A DNA stretch of 64,000 nt, from positions 124,001-188,000 of the forward strand of contig NZ_VOPY01000003.1 of the NCBI RefSeq assembly GCF_007995095.1. The letters run 5' to 3'. Shown here piece by piece: positions 41,707 to 53,113 of the stretch. Source of the stretch: Flavisphingopyxis soli (GTDB lineage: Bacteria; Pseudomonadota; Alphaproteobacteria; Sphingomonadales; Sphingomonadaceae). The notes beneath the pieces are model-generated. The model ran no database searches. It was given only the letters and a program-made list of their open reading frames with translations, and had not been told where the DNA came from. The position numbers and the translations under genes were made by a program. The stretch's first letter is position 1; each line of letters opens with the position of its first letter.

Positions 41707-43022
41707 CCCGCACCCGTTTTGCCGCCGCATTGACCGCGACACTGCTCGCCGCCGCCTGCAGTTCATCGCCGCCACCGCCCGACGGGCAGGTCGGCACGAA
41801 CCCCAATCTGCCGTCGGCAACGCAATACCTGCTGCCGCCGATGAAAATCACGACGCCGGTCGGGTTCAAGGCGAACGAGACGCCGACCGTCCCCGCCGGT
41901 TTCCGCATCGTCGCGGTCGCGCGCGACCTCAGGGGGCCGCGCAATGTCCTGCCGCTGCCCAATGGCGACATCCTGGCGGTCGAGGCGGGCGGACCCGGCG
42001 GCGAGCCGGTGACGCGGCCCAAGGACCTGATCTACGGCATCGTCAAGGGCAAGGCGCACAGCCCGGTCAAGCCGGGCAACCGTGTCGTCCTGTTGCGTGA
42101 CACGACCGGCGACGGGGTTGCCGACCAGCGCGCGGTGTTGATCGACAAGCTCAATTCGCCGTTCGGCATCGCGCAGGTCGGCGGCAATCTCTACGTCGCC
42201 GAGACCGACAAGATCGTCCGCTATGCCTTCACGCCGGGGCAGGCGAAAATCACCGGGCCGGGAACGATCCTGACCGAATTGCCCGCCGGGCCGATCGACC
42301 ATCACTGGACCAAGAGCCTGACCGCGAGCCCCGACGGGACCAAGCTGTATGTCGGCATCGGATCGAACAGCAACATCGTCGAACGCGGCATCGGCGCCGA
42401 GTATGAGCGTGCGCGAATCTGGGAAGTCGATATCGCGACGGGCGCGCACCGGCCCTATGCTACCGGCCTGCGCAACCCCAACGGGCTGACCTTCCAGCCG
42501 GGGACCAATACGCTGTGGACGGTGGTCAACGAGCGTGACGAGATCGGCAACAACCTCGTCCCCGACTACATGACCTCGGTGAAGCCCGGTGCCTTCTACG
42601 GCTGGCCGTGGAGCTGGTATGGCCAGCATGTCGATATCCGCGTGATGCCGCGCAATCCGGCGATGGTGGCGAAAGCGATTGCACCCGATTACGCGCTCGG
42701 CCCGCATGTCGCGGCGCTGGGCCTCGCGTTCAACGTCGGCGGCGCGTTCGGAGCGCGGTTCGCGGGCGGCGCGTTCGTCGGTGAGCATGGCAGCTGGGAC
42801 CGCGATGTGCCCAATGGTTACGAGGTCGCCTTCGTGCCCTTCGCGAACGGCAAGCCCGCAGGCAAGGCCGAGACTTTCGTCGGCGGCTTCCTCGACAAGG
42901 ACAACCACACGCGCGGGCGGCCGGTCGGCGTGGCGTTCGATGCCAAGGGCGACCTGCTGATTGCCGATGATGTTGGGAACGCAGTGTGGCGGGTGAGTGC
43001 GGTGAAGAGGACGGCGGAGTAG
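41703..43022 (+). CDS. PQQ-dependent sugar (sorbosone-type) dehydrogenase-like lipoprotein
   Basis: A 439-residue exported protein with a signal and lipobox (AATLLAAAC-type, Cys in LLAAACSSSPPPPDG). The propeller blocks DLRGPRNVLPLPNGDILAVEAGG, HWTKSLTASPDGTKLYVGIGSN, RNPNGLTFQPGTNTLWTVVNERD and LIADDVGNAVWRVSA match the paralogue at 34726 almost block by block. It is translated from an ATGA junction with the DUF2231 gene and ends with a tag before low-complexity DNA. Sugar or alcohol oxidation in the periplasm is likely; the substrate is open. Confidence 0.9.
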   Translation: MTRTRFAAALTATLLAAACSSSPPPPDGQVGTNPNLPSATQYLLPPMKITTPVGFKANETPTVPAGFRIVAVARDLRGPRNVLPLPNGDILAVEAGGPGGEPVTRPKDLIYGIVKGKAHSPVKPGNRVVLLRDTTGDGVADQRAVLIDKLNSPFGIAQVGGNLYVAETDKIVRYAFTPGQAKITGPGTILTELPAGPIDHHWTKSLTASPDGTKLYVGIGSNSNIVERGIGAEYERARIWEVDIATGAHRPYATGLRNPNGLTFQPGTNTLWTVVNERDEIGNNLVPDYMTSVKPGAFYGWPWSWYGQHVDIRVMPRNPAMVAKAIAPDYALGPHVAALGLAFNVGGAFGARFAGGAFVGEHGSWDRDVPNGYEVAFVPFANGKPAGKAETFVGGFLDKDNHTRGRPVGVAFDAKGDLLIADDVGNAVWRVSAVKRTAE

Positions 43023-43103
43023 GAAGCTTTAATAGGGACAAGGTTTCGCTCGACTACTCTTGATCCAATTGCGGACGTTTTGGTTTGTTGCCATAACGCG
43101 TCC

Positions 43104-43733
43104 ATGACTTCTCCAGCTATTGGGCCGATGAGTGACGCTCTAGAGGCAGTTTATCGCGAATTCGCTTTGCCGAGGCCGCCGGTAATCGCAGGTTGCCCAT
43201 GCTGCATTTCGACGCGGGGCTGCGATGTTTTACTGAGCACTTCATTACGCCAAATTAGTGGCCAGCAACTCTGGCGATATGTGTCGGGTGCATTCCTTAC
43301 GGTCGGCGACGAAGCTGACTTCCGCTATCTGCTTCCGCGAATCCTAGATATATCGGTGAATGACCCAGCGAACGCGAATGATCCGCAAATTGTCATCGGA
43401 AAGCTCGGATTAGCCAATTTGCGGAATTGGACCACAGCGGAGCAGCAGGTAATCGAGGAGTTCTTGGACGCTTGGTTCGACCGGGCATTGGCTCGCGATC
43501 TTGCCGAAGCCGATCAGGACTGGATTGGCACGGAGGCTGAAAGCGTGCTTTGCGGAGTAGCAATTGCAGGGCTACCGCTGCATCGCTTGCTGGGTCGCTT
43601 GCAAGATCCGCACGCGGCACCCGTTCTCGCCGACCTGAAGAAGCGATTTCCAAGGCAATTGTCGGAGTTCTGGAAGGACGCCCCGAATGGTTTCACCGAG
43701 CTGTCTGCCATCTTGGCTCAAGATCAGCTGTAG
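43104..43733 (+). CDS. Orphan hypothetical cytosolic protein
   Basis: A protein of about 209 residues starting at an ATG near 43104 (43128 also possible). It is less GC-rich than its neighbours, like the islet at 16 kb. A cysteine cluster, CPCCISTRGCD, lies near its N-terminus and may bind metal. The rest is helical with DLAEADQDWIGTEAESVLCG and FPRQLSEFWKDAPNGFTEL. No family recognised. It is flanked by the unrelated dehydrogenase and rimO. Confidence 0.65.
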   Translation: MTSPAIGPMSDALEAVYREFALPRPPVIAGCPCCISTRGCDVLLSTSLRQISGQQLWRYVSGAFLTVGDEADFRYLLPRILDISVNDPANANDPQIVIGKLGLANLRNWTTAEQQVIEEFLDAWFDRALARDLAEADQDWIGTEAESVLCGVAIAGLPLHRLLGRLQDPHAAPVLADLKKRFPRQLSEFWKDAPNGFTELSAILAQDQL

Positions 43734-43784
43734 GGCCGCTTACGAACCAATCGCGGACAATTAAATTCCAACGAGACGTAGTTC

Positions 43785-45161
<1,377 letters not shown>

Positions 45162-45240
45162 GTGAGGCGAGCGCCTCTAGACCAACGGAGCCGCGTTGTC
45201 CATCGGCGCTACGTGGCGGCGCAGCAGCGGCCCGACGGCG

Positions 45241-46095
45241 TCAGGCGCTACGATCGATCGGGGCGGTGACGCGGCTGTGCCATGGCGGGAAGCGGATGAC
45301 ATTGGCGCTATCGCCAACCGGTCCGGTGCCGGGCGCGTGCGAGCGGCGGTCGAGCGGCAATGGACGTCCGAGCAGATAGCCCTGGCCCAGTTCGACACCG
45401 AGATCGCCGAGCACGGCGAGTTCCTCGTGCGTTTCGATGCCTTCGGCGACGAGCTGGCTGTCTTCGTCGCGCGCAAATGCGACCATCGCCGAAACGAGAT
45501 GACGGTGGATGCTGCCCGAGACGATCCCGCCGATCATCGAGCGATCGAGCTTGAGGATGTCGGGTTTGAGCTCGGCAATATGGCGCAGGCCGGCAAACCC
45601 CGCGCCGATATCGTCGGCGGCGATGCGCACGCCGCGGCTGCGCAATATGCTGAGTCGTTCGCGCAGCCGCCCATAATCGGCAACGGCGTCGTGCTCGGTC
45701 AGCTCGATCACCAGCCGCTCGGGCGGCGCACGCTCGAGCAACGACAGCGCGTTATCGTCGAGCAAGGTCGCGGGCGACAGGTTGACGGCGAGATAGCCGG
45801 GAATGTCGGGCAGGTCGCAGAGCGCTTCGGCCGCCGCCGCGAGTTCGAGCTCGAGGCCCAGGCCAAGACTGCGCGCGCAGACGAAGATCTCTTCGACGGG
45901 TCCGTGATCGGCACCGCCGAAGCGCGACAGCGCCTCGTAGCCGACGACGCGGCCCGTCGCCAATGCGCGGATCGGCTGATAGACGATGGCGACCGCCTGT
46001 GCGTCGATGAGCCAGCGGATATGCTGGTACATGTCGCTCGCGGTCCAGGGCGCGTGCTTGGCTCGTGACGTCTGTAATGCGGCATCGGTGGGCAT
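45241..46095 (-). CDS. EAL-domain cyclic-di-GMP phosphodiesterase
   Basis: A 284-residue stand-alone EAL protein; the ATG at 46095 follows AAGGAA, and a short N-terminal helix precedes the domain. Catalytic features are visible: YEALSRFGG, LAVNLSPATLL, LVIELTEHD, ADDIGAGFAGL, LKLDRSMIGG and LVAEGIETHEEL, so hydrolysis of c-di-GMP is likely. No sensor or membrane segment is present. Two TTAACC elements lie 70-110 bases upstream of its start. The nearby PilZ protein at 52 kb could be its effector in general terms. Confidence 0.9.
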   Translation of the reverse strand: MPTDAALQTSRAKHAPWTASDMYQHIRWLIDAQAVAIVYQPIRALATGRVVGYEALSRFGGADHGPVEEIFVCARSLGLGLELELAAAAEALCDLPDIPGYLAVNLSPATLLDDNALSLLERAPPERLVIELTEHDAVADYGRLRERLSILRSRGVRIAADDIGAGFAGLRHIAELKPDILKLDRSMIGGIVSGSIHRHLVSAMVAFARDEDSQLVAEGIETHEELAVLGDLGVELGQGYLLGRPLPLDRRSHAPGTGPVGDSANVIRFPPWHSRVTAPIDRSA

Positions 46096-46165
46096 CGGGT
46101 GATTCCTTTCGATTGCCAAACAAACGGCCAGACGTTCGAAAATATCCACCAAGGCTTGCGAAGAA

Positions 46166-46202
46166 TTAACCTGTTGGCGAGTGAAAATCGCCCGTTAACC
46201 GT
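46166..46202 (-). promoter_or_regulatory. Two CtrA-like half-sites upstream of the EAL gene
   Basis: TTAACCTG (46166-46173) and TTAACCGT (46195-46202) lie in a short A/T-rich stretch upstream of the EAL gene. They are separated by 21 bases, not the seven needed for a full TTAA-N7-TTAA CtrA site. The evidence is therefore limited to half-sites. Confidence 0.3.
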
Positions 46203-46326
46203 CTTCCAATCGGCGTAACGGGCTGTTCGCGTTCGACTTACCTTGAAGAACCGCCGCACTTCTTCGTCGATTCCACATGCGCTCTAGTGCGATCAACCAA
46301 ACTATATTTGCGACAGGCCGATATCC

Positions 46327-47367
46327 CTATTCGAAATCCTCGCCCGGGACGATTTCGACGAGCAGGTCGCCGGGGTGCAGCGCGTGGCATTCCTGCTCCC
46401 AGAAACCGTACGGCACGCCGTTGCGATAGACGCGCGCGACGAGCTTGCGCCTGAGGTCGCTGACCGACTTCCCGACCTCTTCGTCGGTGACGACGCGTTC
46501 GATCAGCTTGACCCGGCCGGTGACGCTGGCAAGGTCGGCCATGTATTCGGCGATATGTTCGCCATGCGCCGATCCGGCGAGCAGCAGCCCGGCGAAATTG
46601 ACCGGGTTGATGACGTTGGTCGCGCCGGCCTGGCGCGCGAGCAGTTCGTTGTCGCTCGAACGCACGACGACGCTGATCGGCAGTTTCTCGGCGAGGTGGC
46701 GGATCGTCAGCACGATCAGGATCGAGGTATCGTCGCGCCCCGCCGAGACGATCGCCGCGCGCGCCGTCTGGATGCGCACGTTGTTGAGCGTTTCGTCGCG
46801 TGTCGCGTCGGCGGCGATGACGTTGCAACCCATCGCCTCGGCGACGGCAAGGCCATCCTCGTTGCTGTCGATGACGACGATATCGGTCGCAGGCGTGCCG
46901 CGCGCGATGAGTTCCTTGACCGCTTCGGAGCCCGAGGTGCCGAAGCCGGCGACGACGACATGGCCGTCGAGACGTTTCTGAATATTGCGCATGCGCCAGT
47001 TATCCCATGTGCGTTTGAAAACGAAATTGTACGCGCTGCCGATGAAGATCAGCACGACGAAGATGCGGATCGGCGTTACCACCAGCGCATCGAACATCCG
47101 CGCCTGTTCGGTAACCGGGGCAATGTCGCCATAGCCCGTCGTGGTGATCGAAATCATCGTGAAATAGACAACGTCGAGGAAGCTGACGTGCCCGTCATAG
47201 TTGTCGCGCAGCCCTTCCTTGTCGAACCAGTGGACCGCGATCGCGATGCCGATCAGTGCAAGGACCGACAGGACGCGCCAGGCAATCGCGATCCAGGCCG
47301 GAGTGTTCGACGAGCGCGACAGCGTGTCATATTGTCCCTGGACGGGCCGTTTGCGCGGGGCCGGCAT
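46327..47367 (-). CDS. Potassium channel with TrkA-N (RCK) domains
   Basis: A 346-residue inner-membrane protein. Two helices surround the pore loop with the selectivity filter TTTGYGDIAP. The cytosolic part has a Rossmann RCK domain (HVVVAGFGTSGSEAVKELIA...VIDSNEDGLAVAEA) and a C-terminal TrkA-C-like region. It should form a tetrameric potassium channel gated by nucleotide or ion binding. Its ATG shares a base with the surE stop codon, forming a TGATG junction, so it is translated in one operon with serS and surE. Confidence 0.93.
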   Translation of the reverse strand: MPAPRKRPVQGQYDTLSRSSNTPAWIAIAWRVLSVLALIGIAIAVHWFDKEGLRDNYDGHVSFLDVVYFTMISITTTGYGDIAPVTEQARMFDALVVTPIRIFVVLIFIGSAYNFVFKRTWDNWRMRNIQKRLDGHVVVAGFGTSGSEAVKELIARGTPATDIVVIDSNEDGLAVAEAMGCNVIAADATRDETLNNVRIQTARAAIVSAGRDDTSILIVLTIRHLAEKLPISVVVRSSDNELLARQAGATNVINPVNFAGLLLAGSAHGEHIAEYMADLASVTGRVKLIERVVTDEEVGKSVSDLRRKLVARVYRNGVPYGFWEQECHALHPGDLLVEIVPGEDFE

Positions 47368-48130
47368 CAGTCGGCAAACCTCTCGGCGAGCGCGTCCATC
47401 GAGGGGTAATGGGTCAGTTCGAGGTGGAGCGGGGTGACCGCGATATAGCCGTCGGCGATCGCTTCGAGATCGCTTTCACGGCCCGGCGTATGTTCGACCG
47501 CCTGCAGCCCGAACCAGTAATAGCGAAAGCCGCGCGGGTCGCGGCCCTTGACGATGCTGCCGCGGCTGTAGTCGTGAAAGCCCTGGCGCGCGACGCGGAT
47601 CCCCTTGACGTCGGCGGCGGCGAGGGCGGGAAAGTTGACGTTGATCAGCGTGCGCTTGGCAAACGGCATGTCGACGAGCTTGCGGATGACATCGGCGCCC
47701 CAGTGTTCGGCGGCGGCGAAGGGGACGGCGTTGCCCATATTCTCGCGCGCGGTGACCTGGCTCAGCGCGATCGATCTGATGCCGGCGAGGCTACCTTCGA
47801 CCGCGGCCGAGACGGTGCCCGAATAGGTCACGTCGTCGCCAAGATTGGCGCCGCGATTGACGCCCGAAAGGATCAGGTCGGGCTTTTCGTCCATGATCTC
47901 GCCAAGCGCGAGCATCACCGCGTCGGTCGGCGTGCCGGTCACCGAGAAATGCCTCTCGCCGTGCTTGCGCACGCGCAAGGGATGAGAAAGCGTGAGCGAA
48001 TGGCCCGCGCCCGACTGTTCCTCGGCCGGCGCGACGATCCAGATGTCGTCGCTCAGCTGGCGCGCAATGCTTTCGAGGACCTTCAGGCCGGGAGCGTGGA
48101 CGCCGTCGTCGTTGGTCAGGAGGATCCGCA

Positions 48131-48131
<1 letters not shown>
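47367..48131 (-). CDS. surE: 5'/3'-nucleotidase SurE
   Basis: A 254-residue nucleotide phosphatase of the SurE family. The metal-binding opening is MRILLTNDDGVHAPGL, and the second part has SGVNRGANLGDDVTYSGTV and the C-terminal STDWQA-like surface. It dephosphorylates nucleoside monophosphates in stationary phase. It is translated from TGATG overlaps with serS before and the channel gene after. In many alphaproteobacteria pcm follows surE; here a channel gene does instead. Confidence 0.95.
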
Positions 48132-49483
<1,352 letters not shown>

Positions 49484-49499
49484 TCAGAAGGAGACCAGA

Positions 49500-49940
49500 A
49501 TGCAAATACCCCATGACGGATTCGTTGTCGTAGCCGACGGCGCCAAGATGCTGTTCCTGCGCAACGAAGGCGATTCGGAACATCCCAACCTTCAGGTCGA
49601 GCGCAAGCGCAGCCAGGACAATCCCGCCAACAGCGAGCTCAAGGCCAATCGCAGCGGCCATGTCGGCAGTTCGGGCGCGCCCGGCGGGAGCAGCTACGAG
49701 GACACCGATTTCCACCAGCTGGCCGAGGACCGCTTTGCCAGCGAGACCGCCGACCTGCTCAAGACGCGCGCGCTCAACAATGATTTCGACAAGCTGATCA
49801 TCGTCGCGCCGCCGAAGACGCTCGGCGAATTGCGCAAACATTATCACGGCGAGGTCGAAAAGCGCCTCGTCGGCGAGATCGACAAGGATCTCACCGGCCA
49901 CCCGCTCGGCGAGATCGAAAAGATCATCGCCGCCAGCTGA
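49500..49940 (+). CDS. Host attachment (baeRF-type) family protein
   Basis: A 146-residue cytosolic protein starting at ATG 49500 behind AGAAGGAG. The pattern DGFVVVADGAKMLFLRNEGD, QLAEDRFASETADLLKTRAL and FDKLIIVAPPKTLGELRKHY is that of the host-attachment/AtsE-type proteins, related to bacterial archaeo-eukaryotic release factor domains (baeRF). Their role is unknown; some may act on stalled ribosomes. It is divergent from serS by 79 bases. Confidence 0.85.
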   Translation: MQIPHDGFVVVADGAKMLFLRNEGDSEHPNLQVERKRSQDNPANSELKANRSGHVGSSGAPGGSSYEDTDFHQLAEDRFASETADLLKTRALNNDFDKLIIVAPPKTLGELRKHYHGEVEKRLVGEIDKDLTGHPLGEIEKIIAAS

Positions 49941-49962
49941 TCGAATAGACTTTCGACAAAAA

Positions 49963-49992
49963 AAGGGGAGCGGCCTGTCGGTCGCTCCCCTT
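49963..49992 (-). terminator. Intrinsic terminator of the Ser-rich protein gene
   Basis: AAGGGGAGCG pairs with CGCTCCCCTT around a 10-base loop. Seven A residues precede it on the plus strand, which become a U-tract for the minus-strand gene at 50042. It may also end the plus-strand gene at 49940, 22 bases away. Confidence 0.85.
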
Positions 49993-50041
49993 CCGATTCG
50001 CGGCTGCCAGTGAAAGAGCCGTGAAAGCGATATGATAGGGC

Positions 50042-51031
50042 CTAGACGACGGCGCCCTCGGCGCCCTTGCGTGCCTTGAGCCGCTGACGCCCGACCAGCG
50101 CCGCTGCGGCCGCGCCGAACAGCAGGACCATTGGCGGAGCGGGTACGTCGGTCGGCGGTCCGCCGGTCGATGTGCTGCCGCCCGACGATGAAGCTGAGGA
50201 TGATGCCGAAGAGCTGGCCGACGACGAAGCCGACGAAGAGGCGCTGCTGCTCGCCGACGAGCCCGACGAACCGCCGAAGCTCGACGAGCCACCCGAGGCA
50301 GACGAACTTGCCGAAGAGGCCGAGCTCGATGACGCCGACGAGGTCGAAGCGTTGTTGCCCGAAGACGTGCTGACATTGCCCGACGAGGTGCTGACCCCCG
50401 AGGAGGTGCTCACGCCGCTCGATGTGCTGACGTTACCCGACGAGGTCGAAACGCCGCCGGTCGAGGTGCTGACACCGCCGGTCGACGTCGAAACGCCGCC
50501 CGTCGATGTGCTGACGCCGCTCGAAGTCGAGGTGCTGCCGCCCGATGTCGACGTGCTGCCGCCCGAGGTCGAGGTGCTGACGCCGCCGGTCGACGAGGAC
50601 GAGATGACAACGCTGTTGCCGCCACCCGACGATCCGCCGAAGAAGCCGCCAAAGAAGCCGCCGCCGAAGAAACCGCCACTGCTACCGCCGACCACGATCG
50701 GTGTGCCGCCGCCGCTATAGTCGAAATTGCCTGGCGGGGGGAGCGGGACATAGGGAATGGGGGCAGGCATTGGCTGCGCTGTCGTGACCACGGTCACCTT
50801 GGGAGCGGGGCAGGCCGTTACCGGCTGGCGCGCGATCACCCGGCGAATCCGCTTCGCCTGACGTGGCGCGGTACCCTTGCGAATGACGCGAACCTTCTTG
50901 ACCGAGCCCTTCGTATTATAGGGGCGTTCCTGCGCCGACGGCGTGTCAGCAACATGCACCGCGCCGCCACCGATCAGCGCCCCGCCGCATGTGCAGGCGC
51001 ATAATTTCGCCAAGGCCATCCGTACTGACAT
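50042..51031 (-). CDS. Ser/Gly/Thr-rich exported protein with PEP-CTERM-like tail
   Basis: A 329-residue low-complexity protein. The N-terminus has a signal-like hydrophobic segment (LAKLCACTCGGALIGGGAVHV); residues of about 150-290 are Ser/Thr/Gly repeats such as STSTGGVSTSSGNVSTSSG. The C-terminus, TDVPAPPMVLLFGAAAAALVGRQRLKARKG, is a variant of the PEP-CTERM sorting signal (VPxP, hydrophobic helix, basic end), so it is a probable exosortase substrate and would be glycosylated by enzymes such as those at 18-21 kb. A long frame on the opposite strand is a shadow of the repeat. Confidence 0.75.
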   Translation of the reverse strand: MSVRMALAKLCACTCGGALIGGGAVHVADTPSAQERPYNTKGSVKKVRVIRKGTAPRQAKRIRRVIARQPVTACPAPKVTVVTTAQPMPAPIPYVPLPPPGNFDYSGGGTPIVVGGSSGGFFGGGFFGGFFGGSSGGGNSVVISSSSTGGVSTSTSGGSTSTSGGSTSTSSGVSTSTGGVSTSTGGVSTSTGGVSTSSGNVSTSSGVSTSSGVSTSSGNVSTSSGNNASTSSASSSSASSASSSASGGSSSFGGSSGSSASSSASSSASSSASSSASSSASSSGGSTSTGGPPTDVPAPPMVLLFGAAAAALVGRQRLKARKGAEGAVV

Positions 51032-51394
51032 GGTTCACCACTCGCTTTGGCGGATCGGGTAATCGCAAAGACGCCAAGAGAGCGTCCGATCACCGTCGCC
51101 GCGGTTGATTGGGACTAAACGATGCCCCCCCCGGATCATGACTGCAACGTCATTAACCGTCTTGTTGCTCGAAAACCCTAACAATTGCACCCGCTAAGTG
51201 CATCGGCGGCAATCGCTGTGCCAAAACCGGACGTCACGATGCACAGTTATTGTCCCCCGACGCCTGTTTGAACATCGCCGCATGCCGCACACGATAGTCC
51301 GAATTTTGCAGATCAAAGGCGAGTCGCGCGATTGCGTGGCCTGTTCATCGCGGCGTCAATTTCATTCGACTATGGAGGCGAACGCGCTCGCCGG
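51032..51394. other. Intergenic region with no gene seen
   Basis: This divergent space holds no convincing frame on either strand. It contains a TTAACCGT element (51153-51160) upstream of the Ser-rich gene on its side, and a promoter for dksA begins at 51395. The short in-frame stretch near 51198-51398 has unlike codon use and no ribosome site, and is not called. Confidence 0.6.
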
Positions 51395-51423
51395 TTGAAC
51401 TGTTGGAATCACAAGGCTATAGG
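51395..51423 (+). promoter_or_regulatory. Sigma70-like promoter of dksA
   Basis: TTGAAC (51395-51400), a 17-base spacer and TATAGG (51418-51423) give a good housekeeping promoter. It predicts a 5' leader of about 55 bases ahead of the dksA ATG. Confidence 0.68.
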
Positions 51424-51485
51424 CGCGCTGCAGAGGGACTACACGACCGGAAAACCGGCGTATCCAGGCGATCGGGGAGAGCGAA

Positions 51486-51950
51486 ATGGGAGCGGAATTT
51501 GCGGTGAGTAAGGACGGCGCGACATTACCTGAAGTGCCGACCGATATCGGCGGCGACTATGTTCCGTCGGCCGACGAAGAGTTCATGGCTCCGCGCCAGC
51601 TCGAATATTTCCGCAAGCTCCTGACCGAGTGGAAGAAGTCGATTTTCGTCGAGGCCGAATCGACGCTTGCCGAGCTCCAGAACGGACCGCTCCGCGAGCC
51701 CGATCTTGCCGATCGCGCGTCGAGCGAGACCGACTGGTCGATCGAATTGCGAACCCGCGATCGCCAGCGCAAACTGATCGCCAAGATCGATTCCGCCCTG
51801 CGCCGCATCGATCAGGGCGAGTTCGGCTATTGCGAGGTGACCGGCGAGCCGATCTCGCTTGCACGCCTGACTGCGCGTCCGATCGCGACGATGACGGTCG
51901 AGGCGCAGGAGCGCCACGAGCGCAACGAGCGCGTTTCGCGCGACATCTGA
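51486..51950 (+). CDS. dksA: RNA polymerase-binding transcription factor DksA
   Basis: A 154-residue DksA. The coiled-coil domain includes RQLEYFRKLLTEWKKSIFVEAES; the C-terminal finger is GYCEVTGEPISLARLTARPIATMTVEAQERHE. The finger keeps only one of the four classical Cys, with Thr/Ala replacements, as in alphaproteobacterial DksA proteins that need no zinc. It binds the secondary channel of RNA polymerase to support the stringent response. A PilZ gene follows. Confidence 0.92.
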   Translation: MGAEFAVSKDGATLPEVPTDIGGDYVPSADEEFMAPRQLEYFRKLLTEWKKSIFVEAESTLAELQNGPLREPDLADRASSETDWSIELRTRDRQRKLIAKIDSALRRIDQGEFGYCEVTGEPISLARLTARPIATMTVEAQERHERNERVSRDI

Positions 51951-52048
51951 CGAGCGCAAAACCCGAGCTTATTCGCCGCGAGTTTACCATTTATAAAATG
52001 ACCCGGCCTAGACCCGTATTGCACGAGTATGAGGGCACCGAACACACC

Positions 52049-52450
52049 ATGAGCTTTCACGACAAAATCGAGACCGAACCGGCGCCTGTCCAAGAGGGCG
52101 AAGGTGCGCGGAAGGTCGATCGTGACAGCCTGTTCATGGCCGGGCAGCTCTACCTCGAAGATTCGACCAAGCCGATCGACGTGCGGATCCGCAATCTTTC
52201 GGCGGGCGGGCTGATGGCTGAACCCAATGCCTCGGTCGTCAACGGCCAGAACGTTCGGATCGAACTGCGCACCCTCGGGCTGGTGTCAGGCCGCGTTGCT
52301 TGGGCCAACGACCGGCAGTTCGGCATCGCCTTCGATACGCCGATCGACCCCAAGATCGTCCGCCGGCCGATCGGCGCGGCCGAGGTCGAAAAACCCTATA
52401 CGCTGCGCAAGGTCGAGCATTATGCGCGGCCCGGTGTGAACACGCGCTAA
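52049..52450 (+). CDS. PilZ-domain protein
   Basis: A protein of about 133 residues; the start at 52049 (MSFHDKIETE) is preferred to an ATG at 51998. The PilZ core is seen in KVDRDSLFMAGQLYL...VRIRNLSAGGLMAE, with the D/NxSxxG part intact (NLSAGG), while the usual N-terminal RxxxR is only partly present (GARKVDRD). It may bind c-di-GMP, weakly. It ends with a basic tail. It lies about 100 bases after dksA. Confidence 0.8.
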   Translation: MSFHDKIETEPAPVQEGEGARKVDRDSLFMAGQLYLEDSTKPIDVRIRNLSAGGLMAEPNASVVNGQNVRIELRTLGLVSGRVAWANDRQFGIAFDTPIDPKIVRRPIGAAEVEKPYTLRKVEHYARPGVNTR

Positions 52451-52495
52451 GCCTGCGCCCAAGCGCCGGGCGGCAACCCGCTTGTCGCGCGCCGC

Positions 52496-52651
52496 CTATC
52501 GCAGGGCGATTTCCTCTTTGACCTTAAGCTTACGTTTCTTGAGCTCGGCTATCCGCGCAGTGTCTGGCGCGGGACGGCGTTCCTCGGTCGCGATCAGATC
52601 GTCGATTTCATGATGCCTGGCCTGGAGTGCTGCGACATGAGGGTGCGTCAT
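52496..52651 (-). CDS. YdcH-family (DUF465) protein
   Basis: A 51-residue protein from the ATG at 52651, behind GAGGTT. It begins MTHPHVAALQARHHEIDDLI and ends ELKKRKLKVKEEIALR, the standard two-helix pattern with the KK.KL.LK/RDEI end of DUF465. The role of the family is unknown. A second YdcH protein is divergent from it at 52813. Confidence 0.85.
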   Translation of the reverse strand: MTHPHVAALQARHHEIDDLIATEERRPAPDTARIAELKKRKLKVKEEIALR

Positions 52652-52812
52652 TCTAACCTCGCTTTGGTTGGTGGACAGTCAAATTAAAACACAGGACGGC
52701 GCATTTGTCTCCCTCGAGTTTTCGGCGATGCGCCGGTCGCCGCCGACGGTGCGACGAACCGTTGGCGCGTGAGCGTCTTGCGCACGGCCCAAGGGCATGG
52801 GATATCAACGCG

Positions 52813-53010
52813 ATGATCGTCAGCGACATTGCCCAACGGCTCGAGCACGCGCGGACCGAGCATCGCGATCTCGATGCGGCGATCGACGCGCTGAGCGCGC
52901 GGCCGGTTACCGACCAGCTGCAAATGGCGCGGCTGAAAAAGCGCAAGCTGTTCCTGCGCGACCATATCTGCTGGCTCGAAGACCACCTCCACCCCGACAT
53001 CATCGCCTGA
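52813..53010 (+). CDS. YdcH-family (DUF465) protein
   Basis: A 65-residue protein starting at ATG 52813 (MIVSDIAQRLEHARTEHRD). The last part, QMARLKKRKLFLRDHICWLEDHL, is the DUF465 signature. It is divergent from the other YdcH gene across about 160 bases of shared regulatory DNA, in which the frames upstream of 52813 have no better start. Function unknown. Confidence 0.85.
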   Translation: MIVSDIAQRLEHARTEHRDLDAAIDALSARPVTDQLQMARLKKRKLFLRDHICWLEDHLHPDIIA

Positions 53011-53113
53011 CGGCAATCGCGGGGCGCGACTCGCCGGGGGCGCGTGCCCCAATCCAGATTTGGCACAGATTTTAGGGCGATCGGCGATTGGCGTTTCGCG
53101 GCGCGCGTGCAAC

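Noticed and set aside
50172-50720. A 182-codon plus-strand frame of acidic and proline-rich repeats opposite the Ser-rich gene
   Set aside because: It is the antisense reading of a repetitive Ser/Thr/Gly region, has no ribosome site and gives a composition with no natural domain; the minus-strand frame has a signal peptide, a sorting tail and a terminator.
51198-51398. Short plus-strand frame in the intergenic region before dksA
   Set aside because: It has mixed codon use, no ribosome site and overlaps a good dksA promoter.
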